From Pseudomonas duriflava (GTDB lineage: Bacteria > Pseudomonadota > Gammaproteobacteria > Pseudomonadales > Pseudomonadaceae): a stretch of DNA of 64,000 nt. Location: positions 248,001-312,000 of the forward strand of contig NZ_VLKY01000002.1 in NCBI RefSeq assembly GCF_007830155.1. Direction: 5' to 3'. Under the pieces are notes generated by a model. The model made no database searches, had not been told where the DNA came from, and saw only the letters and a list, made by a program, of their open reading frames with translations. Positions 7,885-16,594 of the stretch are shown one piece after another. The position numbers and the translations under genes were made by a program. Every line of letters starts with the position of its first letter. Within the stretch, counting starts at the first letter, position 1.

Positions 7885-9132
7885 ATGGAATCTTTTACTA
7901 CCCGCGCAGGTAGCCTGCATGCGGAAGGCGTATCGCTGAATGCACTTGCCGAACGCTTCGGCACACCCACCTACGTCTATTCCCGTGCGCACATCGAAGG
8001 CCAGTACCGCGCTTATACCGATGCGCTCGCCGGCCTGCCCCATCTTGTCTGCTTTGCGGTCAAGGCCAACTCGAACCTGGGTGTACTTAATGTTCTGGCC
8101 CGCCTGGGCGCCGGTTTCGATATTGTCTCCCGCGGCGAGCTGGAACGTGTCCTGGCCGCCGGTGGCGACGCCCGCAAGGTCGTATTTTCCGGCGTTGGCA
8201 AAACCCGTGATGATATGCGCCGTGCCTTGGAAGTAGGCGTGCACTGCTTTAACGTAGAATCTCGCGTCGAGCTTGAGCGTTTGCAGGATGTTGCCGCCGA
8301 GATGGGCCTGAAGGCCCCGATCTCGCTACGCGTGAACCCTGACGTGGATGCCGGTACGCACCCGTATATCTCTACAGGACTCAAGGAAAACAAGTTCGGT
8401 ATTGATATTGCCGAGGCTGAAGCTGTCTATGCCCGTGCCGCCGAGCTGCCAAACTTGGAAATTGTCGGCGTGGACTGCCACATCGGCTCACAGCTCACCA
8501 CGCTCGAACCTTTCATCGACGCCCTAGATCGCCTGCTGGCGTTGATTGACCGCCTGGCCGAACGCGGCATTGCGATTCGCCACCTGGACCTGGGCGGTGG
8601 ACTGGGCGTGCGCTACCGCGATGAGCAACCACCGCTGGCCGGCGACTACATCAAGGCTATCCGCGAGCGCATCGCCGGGCGTGACATAGCCCTGGTCTTC
8701 GAGCCCGGTCGCTTTATTGTTGCCAATGCTGGCGTACTGCTGACGCGCGTGGAATACCTCAAGCACACCGAGCACAAGGATTTCGCCATTATCGACGCGG
8801 CCATGAATGACTTGATCCGCCCGGCGCTCTATGAAGCCTGGATGGACGTCACCCCCGTGACAGCCCGTGGGGGTGAAACGCGTCCTTACGACCTGGTCGG
8901 CCCTATCTGCGAAACAGGCGATTTTCTCGCCAAAAATCGTGACCTGGCTCTGGAGGAAGGCGATCTCTTGGCAATCCGCTCGGCCGGGGCCTATGGCTTT
9001 ACCATGAGCTCGAACTACAACAGTCGCGGCCGTGCGGCCGAGGTGATGGTGGATGGTGACCAGGCGTTCGAAGTACGTCGCCGCGAGACAGTCGAGGAAC
9101 TCTACGCAGGCGAAAGCCGCCTACCGGAGTGA
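7885..9132 (+). CDS. lysA: Diaminopimelate decarboxylase
   Basis: A 415-residue PLP enzyme of fold type III that converts meso-diaminopimelate to L-lysine. The PLP lysine is Lys60 in CFAVKANSN; HIGSQ, the glycine-rich LDLGGGLGVRY phosphate loop, EPGRF and GPICETGDF (active-site Cys) all follow in family order. A good AGGAG lies upstream of ATG 7885. It sits between lptM and dapF, so the last two steps of lysine synthesis are encoded together. Confidence 0.97.
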   Translation: MESFTTRAGSLHAEGVSLNALAERFGTPTYVYSRAHIEGQYRAYTDALAGLPHLVCFAVKANSNLGVLNVLARLGAGFDIVSRGELERVLAAGGDARKVVFSGVGKTRDDMRRALEVGVHCFNVESRVELERLQDVAAEMGLKAPISLRVNPDVDAGTHPYISTGLKENKFGIDIAEAEAVYARAAELPNLEIVGVDCHIGSQLTTLEPFIDALDRLLALIDRLAERGIAIRHLDLGGGLGVRYRDEQPPLAGDYIKAIRERIAGRDIALVFEPGRFIVANAGVLLTRVEYLKHTEHKDFAIIDAAMNDLIRPALYEAWMDVTPVTARGGETRPYDLVGPICETGDFLAKNRDLALEEGDLLAIRSAGAYGFTMSSNYNSRGRAAEVMVDGDQAFEVRRRETVEELYAGESRLPE

Positions 9133-9138
9133 CCTTTC

Positions 9139-9969
9139 ATGTTATTGCGGTTCACCAAGATGCACGGGCTTGGCAACGATTTCATGGTCCTTGACCTGAT
9201 CAGCCAGCACGCGCATATCCAGCCCAAGCATGCCCGACAATGGGGTGATCGGCATACCGGCATCGGCTTCGATCAGCTTCTGATCGTCGAGACACCGAGC
9301 AATCCGGATGTGGATTTTCGCTACCGGATCTTTAATGCCGATGGCTCGGAGGTTGAACAGTGCGGCAACGGGGCCCGCTGCTTTGCCCGCTTCGTGTTTG
9401 ACAAGCGCCTGACGGTCAAGAAAACCATCAAGGTCGAGACCAAAGGCGGCATTATCGAGCTGCGCCTGCGTAACGATAATCAGGTTACTGTGGACATGGG
9501 CGCACCGCGCCTGACCCCCAAGCAGATTCCGTTCGAGGCCGATAGCGAGGCCATCAGTTACCCGGTGCAGGTCGAAGGCCGCACCGTTGAGCTTGCTGCC
9601 GTCTCCATGGGAAATCCTCATGGCGTGCTGCGCGTCGACAATGTTGATACTGCGCCGGTCCATGAACTTGGCCCGAAGCTTGAGCACCACATGCGCTTTC
9701 CCAACCGTGCCAATATTGGTTTTCTTCAGATTATTGACGAACACCGCGCGCGGCTGCGTGTATGGGAGCGCGGCGCCGGCGAGACGCAGGCCTGCGGAAC
9801 AGGGGCTTGCGCTGCCGTAGTCGCAGGCATCCGCCAGGGTTGGCTTCAGTCGCCCGTGCAAATCGAACTCCCGGGCGGCCAGCTTGATATCGAGTGGGCC
9901 GGCCCTGGCAAACCCGTGTTGATGACCGGCCCCGCTGTCCGAGTCTACGAAGGCCAGGTACGCTTATGA
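9139..9969 (+). CDS. dapF: Diaminopimelate epimerase
   Basis: A 276-residue cofactor-independent epimerase interconverting LL- and meso-diaminopimelate for lysine and peptidoglycan. The two catalytic cysteines are visible in EQCGNGARC (Cys75) and [11 protein letters not shown] (near residue 219). The N-terminal KMHGLGNDF signature is intact. It lies 6 bp after lysA, and its stop overlaps the ATG of the next gene (ATGA), which indicates translational coupling. Confidence 0.97.
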   Translation: MLLRFTKMHGLGNDFMVLDLISQHAHIQPKHARQWGDRHTGIGFDQLLIVETPSNPDVDFRYRIFNADGSEVEQCGNGARCFARFVFDKRLTVKKTIKVETKGGIIELRLRNDNQVTVDMGAPRLTPKQIPFEADSEAISYPVQVEGRTVELAAVSMGNPHGVLRVDNVDTAPVHELGPKLEHHMRFPNRANIGFLQIIDEHRARLRVWERGAGETQACGTGACAAVVAGIRQGWLQSPVQIELPGGQLDIEWAGPGKPVLMTGPAVRVYEGQVRL

Positions 9970-10655
9970 CCGACCAGACGCCCCCATTAGATGCTGACCA
10001 GGTTGCCGCCTGGCTGGAGCAGCACCCCGACTTCTTTACCGACCGAGAGGATCTGCTTGCCGACATGCGCATCCCGCATCAGCGCGGCACTACCGTGTCT
10101 CTTGTGGAGCGTCAGTTAGGTTTGCTGCGCGATCGCAATGCCGAACTGCGTCACCGTCTGGCCCATCTGATGGACGTCGCGCGCGATAATGATCGGCTGT
10201 TCGACAAGACTCGCCGCCTCGTGCTCGACCTATTAGACGCCAATACCTTGGAAGACGTGATCAGTACCGTCGAGGACAGCCTGCGCCATGAGTTCAAGGT
10301 GCCCTACGTTGGCCTGATCCTGTTCCATGAAGTGCCTCTGCCGGTCGGTCGTAGCGTGACCAGTGCCGAGGCGCATCAGGTCATCGGCGGCTTGCTGTCC
10401 GGCGGCAAGGCGGTCAGCGGTGTGTTACGCCCGCACGAATTGCAATTCTTGTTCGGCGAAGCTGCCCAGGATGAAGTCGGATCAGCAGCCGTCGCGCCCT
10501 TGATTTATCAGGGCATGCACGGCGTGCTGGCTATTGGCAGCCCTGATCCCCAGCACTACAAGAGCTCGCTCGGCACTGTCTTTCTGACGCACGTAGCCGA
10601 AGTGCTGTCCCGCACGCTGCTGCGCTTCCCCACTCCACTTCGCTCGGTACGCTGA
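9966..10655 (+). CDS. DUF484 family protein
   Basis: A 229-residue cytoplasmic protein beginning with the family motif [20 protein letters not shown] helical linker follows ([21 protein letters not shown]), then a GAF-like alpha/beta domain. DUF484 proteins are consistently encoded between dapF and xerC in gammaproteobacteria, but their role is unknown. ATG 9966 overlaps the dapF stop by 4 bp, and xerC starts 1 bp after its stop. Confidence 0.92.
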   Translation: MTDQTPPLDADQVAAWLEQHPDFFTDREDLLADMRIPHQRGTTVSLVERQLGLLRDRNAELRHRLAHLMDVARDNDRLFDKTRRLVLDLLDANTLEDVISTVEDSLRHEFKVPYVGLILFHEVPLPVGRSVTSAEAHQVIGGLLSGGKAVSGVLRPHELQFLFGEAAQDEVGSAAVAPLIYQGMHGVLAIGSPDPQHYKSSLGTVFLTHVAEVLSRTLLRFPTPLRSVR

Positions 10656-10656
10656 C

Positions 10657-11550
10657 ATGGAAGAACACCTCGATGCTTACTGCCACCACCTGCGCAGCGA
10701 GCGTCAGGTGTCCGCCCATACGCTTGACGGCTACCGCCGCGACCTGCTGAAACTCTTAGCCTTCTGCCGGGATGAGCACCTTGAAGACTGGTCCCGCCTC
10801 GATGCGCGTCGGCTACGCGCCCTTATCGTCCAGCTGCACCGCCAGGGCCAGTCCAGCCGCAGCCTGGCGCGACTGTTATCGGCCATCCGAGGCTTCTATC
10901 GGTATCTGATCCGTGAAGGCGTCTGCCAGCACGATCCGGCAAATGGCGTCACGGCGCCCAAAGGGCAGAAACCGCTCCCCAAAAATCTCGACGTAGACCG
11001 TACGACGCAACTGCTGGAAGGCGCTGTGGAAGATGACTTTATCGCCCTGCGCGACCAGGCCATGCTGGAGCTGTTCTACTCGTCCGGCCTTCGCCTATCC
11101 GAACTGGTGGGCCTGGATATCGTTGACCTCGACCTGCCTGACGGCCTGGCCAGCGTACGCGGCAAAGGTAACAAGCGCCGCGTAGTGCCTGTCGGCAGTA
11201 AGGCACGAGAAGCGCTCGAACGCTGGCTGCCCCAGCGCGCCCTGGCGGCACAGTGCGAGGCGGTTTTCATTGGCCAGCGTGGCCAGCGCCTCACCCCGCG
11301 CGCCATCCAGCTGCGAGTCCGCGAGGCTGGCGTGCGCGAGCTCGGCCAGCACCTGCACCCGCACATGCTACGCCACAGCTTTGCCAGCCATCTGCTTGAA
11401 TCCTCGCGAGACCTACGCGCTGTACAAGAGCTACTCGGCCATGCCGATATTGCCACGACCCAAATCTATACCCATCTGGATTTTGGTCACCTTGCTCAGG
11501 TCTATGACGATACCCACCCACGCGCCAAGCGAAAAACGGGAGCGACATGA
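10657..11550 (+). CDS. xerC: Site-specific tyrosine recombinase XerC
   Basis: A 297-residue tyrosine recombinase. An N-terminal SAM-like core-binding domain (residues about 1-95) precedes the catalytic domain with the complete active-site set: Arg146, Lys170, His236, Arg239, His262 and nucleophile Tyr271. With XerD it resolves chromosome dimers at dif during division. In P. aeruginosa this orthologue is called sss. It lies in the lysA-dapF operon with a 1-bp gap upstream and a 4-bp overlap with the HAD gene downstream. Confidence 0.96.
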   Translation: MEEHLDAYCHHLRSERQVSAHTLDGYRRDLLKLLAFCRDEHLEDWSRLDARRLRALIVQLHRQGQSSRSLARLLSAIRGFYRYLIREGVCQHDPANGVTAPKGQKPLPKNLDVDRTTQLLEGAVEDDFIALRDQAMLELFYSSGLRLSELVGLDIVDLDLPDGLASVRGKGNKRRVVPVGSKAREALERWLPQRALAAQCEAVFIGQRGQRLTPRAIQLRVREAGVRELGQHLHPHMLRHSFASHLLESSRDLRAVQELLGHADIATTQIYTHLDFGHLAQVYDDTHPRAKRKTGAT

Positions 11551-12242
11551 CGATCCGTCTGATTACTTTTGACCTTGACGACACCCTGTGGGACATCGCC
11601 CCAGTCATCCACAGCGCCGAAGCGGCACTAAAGGCCTGGATGGAAGCCGAAGCCCCGCGCCTCGGCCCCGTACCGGTCGAACACCTCTGGGAGATTCGCG
11701 ACCGTCTGCTAGGCCAGGATGCCGGTCTCAAGCACCGAGTCAGCGAGTTACGCCGTCGCGTCATTCATGGTGCGCTGCAGGATGCCGGCTACGCTGAGCC
11801 GGAGGCAGGCCAATTGGCCGAACAGGGTTTTCAGATCTATCTGGCTGCCCGCCAGCAGGTCACCCTTTACGAGGATGTACACGAAACCCTGGAAAAGCTG
11901 TCGCTGCGCTATGACCTGGGCGTGCTTACCAACGGTAACGCCAATGTGCATGAGATCGGCCTGGCGGACTATTTCCGCTTCGCCCTGTGCGCTGAAGAAC
12001 TCGGCATCGGCAAGCCCGATCCGCACCCGTTCAACGAAGCCATTCGCCGGGCCGGAGTCCCTGCCGAAACGGCTGTACACGTTGGGGATAATCCTGTCGA
12101 CGATATCCAAGGGGCTCAACGGGCCGGCTTGCGGGCCGTCTGGTTCAACCCGACGGCCAAGCCCTGGGAGGGTGACACCCTGCCGGATGCGGAAATCCGC
12201 AGCTTGAAGGAATTGCCTGCCGTCATTGAGCGCTGGAGCTAG
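11547..12242 (+). CDS. HAD-superfamily hydrolase (YigB-like)
   Basis: A 231-residue HAD phosphatase. Motif I is FDLDDTLWD (nucleophile and acid/base Asp), motif II is VLTNGN, the motif III lysine lies in the GKPDP region, and motif IV is [12 protein letters not shown]. The helical C1 cap between motifs I and II fits the YigB subgroup, whose E. coli member dephosphorylates FMN. It overlaps xerC by 4 bp and closes the operon that begins with lptM. The substrate is inferred only from position and subgroup. Confidence 0.9.
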   Translation: MTIRLITFDLDDTLWDIAPVIHSAEAALKAWMEAEAPRLGPVPVEHLWEIRDRLLGQDAGLKHRVSELRRRVIHGALQDAGYAEPEAGQLAEQGFQIYLAARQQVTLYEDVHETLEKLSLRYDLGVLTNGNANVHEIGLADYFRFALCAEELGIGKPDPHPFNEAIRRAGVPAETAVHVGDNPVDDIQGAQRAGLRAVWFNPTAKPWEGDTLPDAEIRSLKELPAVIERWS

Positions 12243-12250
12243 GCAGCGCC

Positions 12251-13045
12251 TTAGTCCTGATCGAATGACTGATCCATGACCAGCGCCGGCTGGTCATGGC
12301 GGGGCGTCCCGACCGGCCTGGCCGGATTACCCACAACAGTAGTGTGCGGGGCGACTGGTTTAAGTACGACACTGCCTGCGCCCACTTTGGCTCCCTCCCC
12401 AATCTCGATGTTACCGAGAATCTTCGCACCGGCCCCGATCATCACACCCCGGCGAACCTTGGGATGCCGATCACCGCATTCCTTGCCCGTCCCGCCTAGC
12501 GTTACCGATTGCAGAATCGAAACATCATCTTCAATTACTGCCGTTTCGCCGATCACGATACCAGTGCCGTGATCAAACATGATGCCCTGGCCGATCCGGC
12601 TGGCCGGATGGATATCGACCCCCAACGCCTCATTGCAGCGCGCCTGGATATACAGCGCCAGCATCCTATGGCCATCGAGCCAGAGAGGATGGGCCATGCG
12701 ATAGGCCTGAATGGCTAGAAAGCCCTTCGAAAACAGAAAGACTTCCAGCATCGAATCGAAGGCTGGATCACGGGATACCGTTGCCTCAAGATCGGCCCAG
12801 GCCTGCATGGCTATAGCAGGACGGCTCTGCTGGAGCGTAGCAAGACGCACCGTCAGGGCTTCTCGTTGAACAGGGTCGATGTTCAGCATGTGGCTCACGC
12901 GAAACGCCAGGGCCGCACCCAACTCGTCATGGGTCAGGATCGACTCGGTCAGCCAGGGTGCCAGCGCCGGCTCCCGGCCAATGGCATCATCGGCCATCCG
13001 GCGCAAGGTGCTCCAACGCTCCGCGGCGAGTAAGGAGGAAGTCAT
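12251..13045 (-). CDS. cysE: Serine O-acetyltransferase
   Basis: A 264-residue protein with the N-terminal helical SATase domain and a C-terminal left-handed beta-helix of hexapeptide repeats. The active-site His lies in GIMFDHGTGIVIGETAV, followed by GGTGKECGDRHPKV and GAGAKILGNIEIG. It makes O-acetylserine for cysteine synthesis, usually in complex with CysK and under cysteine feedback. The C-terminal tail ends in charged residues rather than the usual Ile. It converges on the HAD gene with 8 bp between stops, and a strong inverted repeat lies inside its 3' coding end. Confidence 0.95.
   Translation of the reverse strand: MTSSLLAAERWSTLRRMADDAIGREPALAPWLTESILTHDELGAALAFRVSHMLNIDPVQREALTVRLATLQQSRPAIAMQAWADLEATVSRDPAFDSMLEVFLFSKGFLAIQAYRMAHPLWLDGHRMLALYIQARCNEALGVDIHPASRIGQGIMFDHGTGIVIGETAVIEDDVSILQSVTLGGTGKECGDRHPKVRRGVMIGAGAKILGNIEIGEGAKVGAGSVVLKPVAPHTTVVGNPARPVGTPRHDQPALVMDQSFDQD
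12274..12299. terminator. Hairpin embedded in the 3' end of cysE
   Basis: CCATGACCAGC and GCTGGTCATGG form a perfect 11-bp stem with a 4-nt loop, inside the last codons of cysE and 32 bp after the stop of the convergent lptM-HAD operon. It could end the operon transcript; there is no U-tract. Confidence 0.4.
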
Positions 13046-13096
13046 AGGTCAGCCCTACACAAAATCGGCTGTACAGCATACGCCCCGCCAGACATA

Positions 13097-13125
13097 AAAA
13101 AACCCGCCATGAAAGCGGGTTTTTA
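13097..13125 (-). terminator. Rho-independent terminator of sutA
   Basis: AAAAACCCGC and GCGGGTTTTTTT form a stem immediately after the sutA stop, followed on the minus strand by a run of seven U. This is a classical intrinsic terminator and it also shields cysE from read-through. Confidence 0.85.
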
Positions 13126-13126
13126 G

Positions 13127-13459
13127 TTAAATAGGGCGGCTGCCGTATTTGCTGTCCGGCTTCTTGGGCGGGTCAGACACGACGTTAGGCTCGATCTCCT
13201 GAACCTTGCCACCCCGCGCCAGGAATTCCTCCATGGCTCGAGCCAACGCGTCACGTTCTTTCTGCTTCGCCTCGATCGAGGGCAATTCCTCAGGCTCAGG
13301 CTCTTTCTTCTTTTTCCCCTTGCCTGTTGCAACAGGCTCGTCAACATCGGCGCTATCGTCGACCTCTACGTCAGGCTCATCTGCCGCGGCAGCAAAGTCC
13401 TCGGTATCGTCATCGTCGGTCGCTTCGATGTCGTCCTGCTCCAGCTCTTCATCACTCAT
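13127..13459 (-). CDS. sutA: SutA, RNA polymerase-binding slow-growth regulator
   Basis: A 110-residue acidic protein. The N-terminal half is a disordered Asp/Glu tail, followed by a Lys patch and a helix (ERDALARAMEEFLARGG). The C-terminal segment VQEIEPNVV...PPKKPDSKYGSRPI is the family signature I remember from P. aeruginosa SutA. SutA binds RNA polymerase during slow growth and raises transcription of rRNA and housekeeping genes. Its presence is a good taxonomic marker for pseudomonads. It is monocistronic with an intrinsic terminator. Confidence 0.88.
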   Translation of the reverse strand: MSDEELEQDDIEATDDDDTEDFAAAADEPDVEVDDSADVDEPVATGKGKKKKEPEPEELPSIEAKQKERDALARAMEEFLARGGKVQEIEPNVVSDPPKKPDSKYGSRPI

Positions 13460-13527
13460 AAAAAACCCTCGAAAACAGGTTAGTTATTGACCAGCCGCGC
13501 TCTTTGACGTGACTGCCCACAAAAAAT

Positions 13528-13953
13528 TCATGCTGGCATACCCTGTAAGGTAGCCATTATCCGACGAGCGCCGCCGTGATCGCGGTGCTCGCCCAGGTAA
13601 ATGCCCTGCCAAGTGCCCAGCGCGAGCCTTCCAGCCTGCACAGGAAGGGTCAGGCTGCAGCCCAGTAGGCTGCTCTTGAAGTGCGCGGGCAAATCGTCCG
13701 GCCCTTCATAATCATGTTCGTAACCTGCCTCGCCCTGCGGGACGAGACGGTTAAAGAACCGCTCAAAATCACGCCGCACGGCACTGTCGGCGTTTTCGTT
13801 TATTGTCAGCGACGCCGAGGTATGTTGCAGCCATAAATGCAACAGGCCGACCTGGCACGTCTCAAGCTCGGGCAGGGCTGCCGTTACCTCGTCCGTGACA
13901 AGATGAAAGCCCCGGCTACGGGCGCGCAGGGTAATCTGTCGCTGGTGCCACAT
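13528..13953 (-). CDS. YjbQ family protein (secondary thiamine-phosphate synthase-like)
   Basis: A 141-residue single-domain protein of the UPF0047/YjbQ family. Characteristic segments are [39 protein letters not shown] and [18 protein letters not shown], containing the conserved His residues that may bind metal. E. coli YjbQ has weak thiamine-phosphate synthase activity in suppressor tests; the true role is unknown. It starts at ATG 13953 and is transcribed alone. Confidence 0.9.
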   Translation of the reverse strand: MWHQRQITLRARSRGFHLVTDEVTAALPELETCQVGLLHLWLQHTSASLTINENADSAVRRDFERFFNRLVPQGEAGYEHDYEGPDDLPAHFKSSLLGCSLTLPVQAGRLALGTWQGIYLGEHRDHGGARRIMATLQGMPA

Positions 13954-14095
13954 GGTGGACTCCTAGGCTCGCTGGGCGCGCATTCTAGCGCGGCGCCCGG
14001 AAAAACAAAGAGGCGATTTGAAGCTGTCGTTCTGACCGAAGCCTAACGCCCATGTTCCAGGCGACTTAAGTATATTTTTTAGGAGCAAATAATAC

Positions 14096-14121
14096 GAAAA
14101 AGGCGCCTGGAGGCGCCTTTC
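14096..14121 (-). terminator. Intrinsic terminator downstream of glnK-amtB
   Basis: GAAAGGCGCC and GGCGCCTTTTTC form a GC-rich stem with a short loop, followed by U residues on the minus strand, directly after the amtB stop. Confidence 0.8.
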
Positions 14122-14137
14122 TGCGAATGGCTAATAC

Positions 14138-15475
14138 TTACAGGTTGTAACCACGCTCATTATGCAGCGTCAGGTCGAGGCCGACGGTTTCTTCCTCTTC
14201 GCTGACTCGCAGCCCCATAACCACGTCGATTACTTTCAGAATGACGAAGGTCAGGATGCCGGTGTACACCACTGTGAACAGCACACCCTTGAGCTGGATC
14301 CAGAGCTGAGTGGCAATGCTGGTGACTTCACCGAAACCACCTAGCGCTGGTGCCGCGAAAATACCTGTCAGCAGCGCGCCGACGATACCGCCTACCCCAT
14401 GCACACCAAAGGCATCCAGGGAGTCGTCATAGCCCAGCTTGCGCTTGAGGCTCGTGGCGCAGAAGAAGCAGATTACACCCGCCACCAGACCAATGATCAA
14501 TGCGCCCATCGGGCCCACCGTACCGGCTGCCGGCGTGATGGCGACCAGACCGGCGACCACGCCCGAGGCGATTCCCAACGCACTGGGCTTGCCGTGGGTA
14601 ACCCACTCGGCAAACATCCAGCCCAGGGCGGCCGCGGCAGTAGCGATTTGCGTGACCAGCATGGCCATACCCGCAGTACCGTTGGCAGCCACCGCAGAGC
14701 CCGCGTTGAAACCGAACCAGCCTACCCACAACATGGCAGCGCCAACTAGGGTGTAGCCCAGGTTATGCGGTGCCATCGGCGTAGTCGGATAGCCCTTGCG
14801 CTTGCCAAGCATCAGGGCTGCAACCAGACCTGCAATACCGGCATTGATATGCACGACGGTGCCACCCGCGAAGTCCAGTACGCCCCAGTCCCACATCAGC
14901 CCGCCGTCACCGCTCCACACCATATGGGCGATTGGCGTATACACCAGGGTGAACCAGACAGCCGTAAATACCAGCATGGCCGAAAACTTCATGCGCTCGG
15001 CAAAGGCACCCACGATCAGCGAGAGGGTAATGATGGCAAAGGTCAGCTGGAAGGTGATGAAAATACTTTCGGGAAACAGCGCAGAAGCACCGGTCAGCCC
15101 GTCGTGGGTCAAGCCGCTCAGGAAAGCCTTGGATAACCCACCGATAAAGGAATTTACGTTGGTCACGCCGGCTTCCATACCTGTGGTATCGAAGGCCAGG
15201 CTATAGCCGTAGAGCATCCAGAGAATAGTGACCAGGCCGGTGATGGCAAAACATTGCATCATGACCGACAAAATATTCTTGGCGCGTACCATACCGCCGT
15301 AGAACAGCGCCAGACCGGGAATGGTCATGAAAAGCACGAGTGCTGTAGATATCAGCATCCAGGCCGTATCGCCGCTGTTCAACGTCGGCTCCGCCGCTAC
15401 TTCCTGGGCCAAGGCCAGACTGGGCATAGCGAGGGACAAAAGGGCTCCTAGCCCTGCGTACTTGCGCAGAGTCAT
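14138..15475 (-). CDS. amtB: Ammonium transporter AmtB
   Basis: A 445-residue integral membrane protein. A cleavable signal peptide ends near ALAQEV, then eleven membrane segments follow, starting with AWMLISTALVLFMTIPGLAL. The twin pore histidines are in the GTVVHINAG and FGVHGVGG segments, and the cytoplasmic tail ends in LTLHNERGYNL, the region that meets PII protein. It conducts ammonium as a trimer and is blocked by GlnK. It follows glnK by 40 bp in one nitrogen-regulated operon. Confidence 0.96.
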   Translation of the reverse strand: MTLRKYAGLGALLSLAMPSLALAQEVAAEPTLNSGDTAWMLISTALVLFMTIPGLALFYGGMVRAKNILSVMMQCFAITGLVTILWMLYGYSLAFDTTGMEAGVTNVNSFIGGLSKAFLSGLTHDGLTGASALFPESIFITFQLTFAIITLSLIVGAFAERMKFSAMLVFTAVWFTLVYTPIAHMVWSGDGGLMWDWGVLDFAGGTVVHINAGIAGLVAALMLGKRKGYPTTPMAPHNLGYTLVGAAMLWVGWFGFNAGSAVAANGTAGMAMLVTQIATAAAALGWMFAEWVTHGKPSALGIASGVVAGLVAITPAAGTVGPMGALIIGLVAGVICFFCATSLKRKLGYDDSLDAFGVHGVGGIVGALLTGIFAAPALGGFGEVTSIATQLWIQLKGVLFTVVYTGILTFVILKVIDVVMGLRVSEEEETVGLDLTLHNERGYNL

Positions 15476-15515
15476 GATGTTCTCCTGGGGCTTTGGGGTA
15501 TGGAGTACGGTTTTT

Positions 15516-15899
<384 letters not shown>

Positions 15900-15998
15900 T
15901 CAAGTCTAAGCGCAGTCTTCGGCTTTGTAACGTCGCGTGCTTATCACCCGCGTCGTTACGCCAGGTTTCCTATCGAAGCGGCGGCTCATTCCATGACC

Positions 15999-16013
15999 GC
16001 CTCGGCCGTGCCA
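15999..16013 (-). promoter_or_regulatory. Candidate sigma-54 promoter for glnK-amtB
   Basis: On the minus strand the element reads TGGCACGGCCGAGGC: a perfect -24 box (TGGCACG) and, after four bases, AGGC keeping the essential GC of the -12 box. It lies about 145 bp before the glnK start. Confidence 0.55.
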
Positions 16014-16136
16014 CGTGCATCTCTTACTGCGCTAAAGCAGAAAGCTTGCCAGTTCGCTGAAAAGCACGTGGCGCAAGGGATAGCGCCGAATGGGAGAGCA
16101 AATGAAGGGTATTGCCACAAGCTCTTCGTCTCGTTT

Positions 16137-16153
16137 TGCACCATAAAAGGGCA
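16137..16153. promoter_or_regulatory. Possible NtrC binding site
   Basis: TGCACCATAAAAGGGCA matches the left half of the NtrC consensus (TGCACY-N5-GGTGCA) fully and the right half at four of six positions. It lies about 125 bp upstream of the sigma-54 candidate, a normal enhancer distance. Confidence 0.35.
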
Positions 16154-16255
16154 CCGCTTCATCCTGGACCGCCCAAAAACCGTGCAGATGCGCGGCGGGA
16201 CGGCCCTGTTAGCGGGCGTGCTACACTGATTTCTACATTTTTTTGGATGACGCGT

Positions 16256-16564
16256 ATGTTTCCGCCCAAAGCACTACTCGACTCCCTGACTCAACAAGCC
16301 AGCCGCCTGTTTGGCGAGAACTCGCCGCGTGCCGATATCGAGAACCAGCTCAAGGCTCTAATGCAAAGTGCCTTCAGCCGTCTCGACCTGGTCAGCCGCG
16401 AGGAGTTTGATACACAGATGGCGGTACTGGAGCGTACCCGCGCGCGCTTGGAAGCGCTCGAAGCCCGCCTGGCCGAGCTGGAAGCCAAAGACAAACCCGC
16501 TGAGAGCACGGCGGATACTCAGGAAGAAACACCGGCCATTATTGTCCCGCCGCTGACCGAATAA
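16256..16564 (+). CDS. ubiK: UbiK accessory factor for ubiquinone biosynthesis
   Basis: A 102-residue protein of the YqiC/UbiK family. It begins MFPPKALLDSLTQQASRLFG, has an amphipathic helical N-terminus and then a coiled coil (FDTQMAVLERTRARLEALE) and an acidic tail. UbiK binds UbiJ and membrane lipid and supports the ubiquinone hydroxylation complex. ATG 16256 gives the family-typical start; the frame is open further upstream. It is 30 bp before the YifB-type gene and divergent from glnK. Confidence 0.88.
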   Translation: MFPPKALLDSLTQQASRLFGENSPRADIENQLKALMQSAFSRLDLVSREEFDTQMAVLERTRARLEALEARLAELEAKDKPAESTADTQEETPAIIVPPLTE

Positions 16565-16594
16565 TCCGGTTGGCGGCATGATCAAGGAGCGATC

